Part shown: in pieces, positions 13,083 to 15,231 of the stretch
Numbering within the stretch: the first letter of the stretch is position 1
How the letters are laid out: each line of letters begins with the position of its first letter
DNA from: an uncultured beta proteobacterium
GTDB lineage: Bacteria; Pseudomonadota; Gammaproteobacteria; Burkholderiales; Burkholderiaceae_C
NCBI GenBank assembly: GCA_903834645.1
Contig: CAILKA010000393.1
Location: 1 to 15,231 of the forward strand
DNA: 15,231 nucleotides
Reading direction: 5' to 3'
The notes under the pieces: generated by a model
What the model was told of the DNA's origin: nothing
What the model saw: the letters and a program-made list of their open reading frames with translations, nothing else
Databases searched by the model: none
Translations under genes and position numbers: made by a program

Positions 13083-15146
13083 TCAAGGCAGGTCCTTGTC
13101 GGGCGCGGGCAAGGCGGCGTCGCGCGGGCCGATCGGCCCGCCCAGGCGGCTGCGCAGCGTGGGCACGGCTTCCGGGCGCAGCACCGCGCTGTAGGCGATG
13201 GAATTGGCCAGCACCTTCTTCACGTAGTCGCGCGTCTCGTTGAAGGGAATGCTCTCGGCCCACGCCGCGGCTTCGAGCACGCCGCCCTCGCGCCAGCGGC
13301 GCGGCCGGCTCGGGCCGGCGTTGTAGGCGGCTGCGGCCATCGCCAGCGAGCCCCCGAAGTCGTCCAGCACGAGCTTGAGGTAGGCCGTGCCCAGGCGCAG
13401 GTTCACTTCGCGGTCGGTGATGAGCTCGGGCTTCCACTCCAGGCCGACCTTGCGCGCGGTCCAGCGTGCCGTGGCGGGCATCAGCTGCATCAGGCCCGAG
13501 GCGCCCACGTGCGAGCGCGCGTCGAGGATGAAGCGCGACTCCTGGCGGATCAGGCCATAGACGAGTGCGGCATCCAGCCCGATGGCGCGCGAGGCGGCCA
13601 GCACCTCGTCGCGAAAGGGAGTCGGGTAGCGCTGCGACAGCAGCACCTGCGTGCGCGTGCGGTCGCTGGTGTTGATGCATCGATCCCAGACTTCGCGCTC
13701 GCAGGCCAGCTGCGCGGCCGCGAGCAGCTCGCGTTCACCCATGCCGCGCAGCGAGAAGTTCCACTCGCGCACGCCTTCGGGGCGCAGCCCGATGGCGATC
13801 ATGCGCAGCGCTCGCTGCAGCCCGGGGTGAGCCTGAGCGGCGGCGAGCTCGCCCGGGATGGGCGCTGCGGCGGCGGCGGGCATGGTCGGCCGGCCGCCTA
13901 GGTCTTCCGTGGCGAGCTGGCCGTAGAAGGTCAGCGGGTCGGCAATCGACTGCAGCGCCGCACGCGCCGCAGCGCGGGCTTCGTCGCCGGCCGCCCCGGC
14001 TGGGGCACGTGCCAGGCGCGCGCGCGAGCGCCAGTACACCCAGGCCGCATCCTGCTGCTGCTCGGTCGACATCGCGCCCACCGCGTCTTCCACCAGCGTC
14101 CAGCGTGCCGGATCCCGGGGGGCACGCAGTGCCGCGCGCACCTGCCAGGCGAGCGTCTCGTCGCTGAAGGCCGTGGCGCGTCCGTTCTTCGTGTGCGCGT
14201 CCATGGCGCGCGCGTAGTGGGAGACGGCCTCGCTTTGCTGCCGCAGCGCCGCCTGGCGCCCCACCGCAGCCCAGGCATGGGCACGCAAGTCGGGTGTGAG
14301 CTCGCCTTCCACGCGCTCGGCCAGCAGCGCGGCCACCGTCTCGGGCTCCTGCGTGGCGGCGCGGATCACGGCCAGCACCAGCCGCTGGCGCGCTGCGGCG
14401 CTGGCCGCGCCGCGGGGCTGGCGCAGCGCGCGCAGCGGGTTGTCCAGCACCTCGGCCACCGCCCGTTCCTCGGCGGCACCCAGCAGCGCCACCGCTGTGC
14501 GTGCCGCCTTGGGCCGGTTGGCTTCCACGGCCAGCTGGGCGCGGCGCCAGACGTCATCGGGCTGCAGCCGCCGGGCCTCGAACAGGGTGCGCGCCAGCAG
14601 CTGGCAGCCGTCGTCGGCCTCGCGCTGCGCGAACCAGGCCGCGCGCGCCGCCTCGGTCACGTCCTGACCGGACTGGTGCTGCACCAGCAGCGCGTAGCAG
14701 CTCACCTCCCGGTCGTCGTTCATCCGAAAGCGCGGGTAGTCGCGCCCGAAAGCGGCCCAGTCGCGCCGGCGGCCGAGCTCGAGCAGGAAATCGTTGCGCA
14801 GCCGGTCTTCCACGTAGGTGCCGCGCCAGCGCGTGTAGAAGGCCTCCACCTCCTCGACGCTGACGTTCGTCAGGCGCAGGCCGATCTCCCAGTAGTCGAC
14901 CCAGGAGGCCAGCGGGTGCTCGGCACGCAGCGCGGCCGCGCGCAGCGTGGCCAGGCGCGCGCGATCGCCCTTGCGCTGCGCCTCGCGCGCCTCGAGCACG
15001 AGCTCGTCGGGGGAGGGCGCAGCGGCAGCCTTGGCACGCTGAGCAGCCGCCGGCATCGCCAGGGCGGCCGCGGCGCACAGCACCAGCGCGGGCAGCAGAC
15101 GCGGCGACGGATGGGGCGTGGCGTGCGGCAGGCAGCGCCGCAGCAT
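13083..15146 (-). CDS. slt: Soluble lytic murein transglycosylase (Slt70-like)
   Basis: A periplasmic enzyme that cleaves the MurNAc-GlcNAc bond of peptidoglycan to give 1,6-anhydro products. The C-terminal GEWL domain has the catalytic Glu in LIRQESRF (Glu536 from this start), then GASGLMQLMPATA, NLRLGTAYLKLVLDDFGGS and AAYNAGPSRPRRW. Before it is a long Ala/Arg-rich helical region of about 500 residues, as in the superhelical ring of Slt70, and a linker-like segment containing SLRGMGERELL. The protein has 687 residues (645 in E. coli). ATG 15146 is preferred because it leads into a signal peptide with core LLPALVLCAAAALAM and a cleavage site near PAAAQ. ATG 15182 gives a long n-region but sits right after a -10-like GAAAAT; it remains possible. 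First gene of the minus-strand run ending with the zinc-ribbon gene. Confidence 0.92.
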   Translation of the reverse strand: MLRRCLPHATPHPSPRLLPALVLCAAAALAMPAAAQRAKAAAAPSPDELVLEAREAQRKGDRARLATLRAAALRAEHPLASWVDYWEIGLRLTNVSVEEVEAFYTRWRGTYVEDRLRNDFLLELGRRRDWAAFGRDYPRFRMNDDREVSCYALLVQHQSGQDVTEAARAAWFAQREADDGCQLLARTLFEARRLQPDDVWRRAQLAVEANRPKAARTAVALLGAAEERAVAEVLDNPLRALRQPRGAASAAARQRLVLAVIRAATQEPETVAALLAERVEGELTPDLRAHAWAAVGRQAALRQQSEAVSHYARAMDAHTKNGRATAFSDETLAWQVRAALRAPRDPARWTLVEDAVGAMSTEQQQDAAWVYWRSRARLARAPAGAAGDEARAAARAALQSIADPLTFYGQLATEDLGGRPTMPAAAAAPIPGELAAAQAHPGLQRALRMIAIGLRPEGVREWNFSLRGMGERELLAAAQLACEREVWDRCINTSDRTRTQVLLSQRYPTPFRDEVLAASRAIGLDAALVYGLIRQESRFILDARSHVGASGLMQLMPATARWTARKVGLEWKPELITDREVNLRLGTAYLKLVLDDFGGSLAMAAAAYNAGPSRPRRWREGGVLEAAAWAESIPFNETRDYVKKVLANSIAYSAVLRPEAVPTLRSRLGGPIGPRDAALPAPDKDLP

Positions 15147-15188
15147 GCGCGTCAGGACACCGGCAGGCACACACAGGATCATGCGCGG

Positions 15189-15194
15189 ATTTTC
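15189..15194 (-). promoter_or_regulatory. Candidate -10 box of slt (GAAAAT)
   Basis: On the minus strand GAAAAT lies 6 bases before ATG 15182 and 42 bases before ATG 15146. It is one of very few A/T-rich patches in the area. No -35 hexamer is obvious within the remaining 37 bases of the window. Confidence 0.35.
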
Positions 15195-15231
15195 GCCCAG
15201 CCACCTCCCGTTTGCGGCCGCCCGCAACGAC

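Noticed and set aside
1..15231. CRISPR array, defence island, toxin-antitoxin, prophage or insertion sequence
   Set aside because: All substantial frames are accounted for by housekeeping or conserved envelope genes; the only direct repeats are short coding microsatellites without spacers, and no transposase or integrase motif was seen.

Overview
The window reads as a very GC-rich (roughly 70% or more) chromosomal segment of a betaproteobacterium, most likely Burkholderiales (Comamonadaceae/Sphaerotilaceae-like). The reasons are the gene set and order (tsaB-rimI-family 4 UDG; slt-NDUFA9-like-cca; FolM-like SDR-ttcA divergent from a MidA/NDUFAF7-like methyltransferase), two lipoprotein families that I associate with this order (DUF6279, DUF4136), and simple ATG-proximal -10 boxes. 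The exact genus cannot be fixed from the sequence alone. No rRNA, tRNA, transposase, CRISPR or phage gene was seen. Coding density is very high and no gene-free stretch exceeds 100 bases.

Layout from left to right. Positions 1-1761 (minus): dacB (PBP4) followed by a SemiSWEET sugar transporter cut by the window edge. Positions 1840-4095 (plus): an overlapping operon tsaB-rimI-UDG. Positions 4157-5578 (minus): glmU. Positions 5577-6464 (plus): a DUF6279 lipoprotein whose start codon overlaps that of glmU on the other strand. Positions 6511-8955 (minus): a FolM/PTR1-like SDR, ttcA and a DUF4136 lipoprotein. Positions 8991-10364 (plus): a MidA/NDUFAF7-like methyltransferase and a DUF2905 protein. 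Positions 10402-15146 (minus): the soluble lytic transglycosylase slt, an NDUFA9-like epimerase-fold protein, cca, and a small zinc-ribbon membrane protein.

The content is housekeeping. Three themes recur. Cell wall: dacB, glmU and slt cover precursor synthesis, crosslink trimming and glycan cleavage. tRNA and translation: tsaB (t6A), ttcA (s2C32), cca (3' CCA end) and rimI (S18 acetylation). Complex I relatives: bacterial homologues of NDUFAF7 and NDUFA9 lie 3 kb apart.

I did not find a convincing new defence, mobile or biosynthetic system. The points worth a second look are small: overlapping divergent start codons, a repeated near-leaderless promoter layout, a hexanucleotide microsatellite inside the UDG gene, a perfect 20-bp palindrome between ttcA and the DUF4136 gene, and an uncharacterised zinc-ribbon membrane protein translationally coupled to cca.
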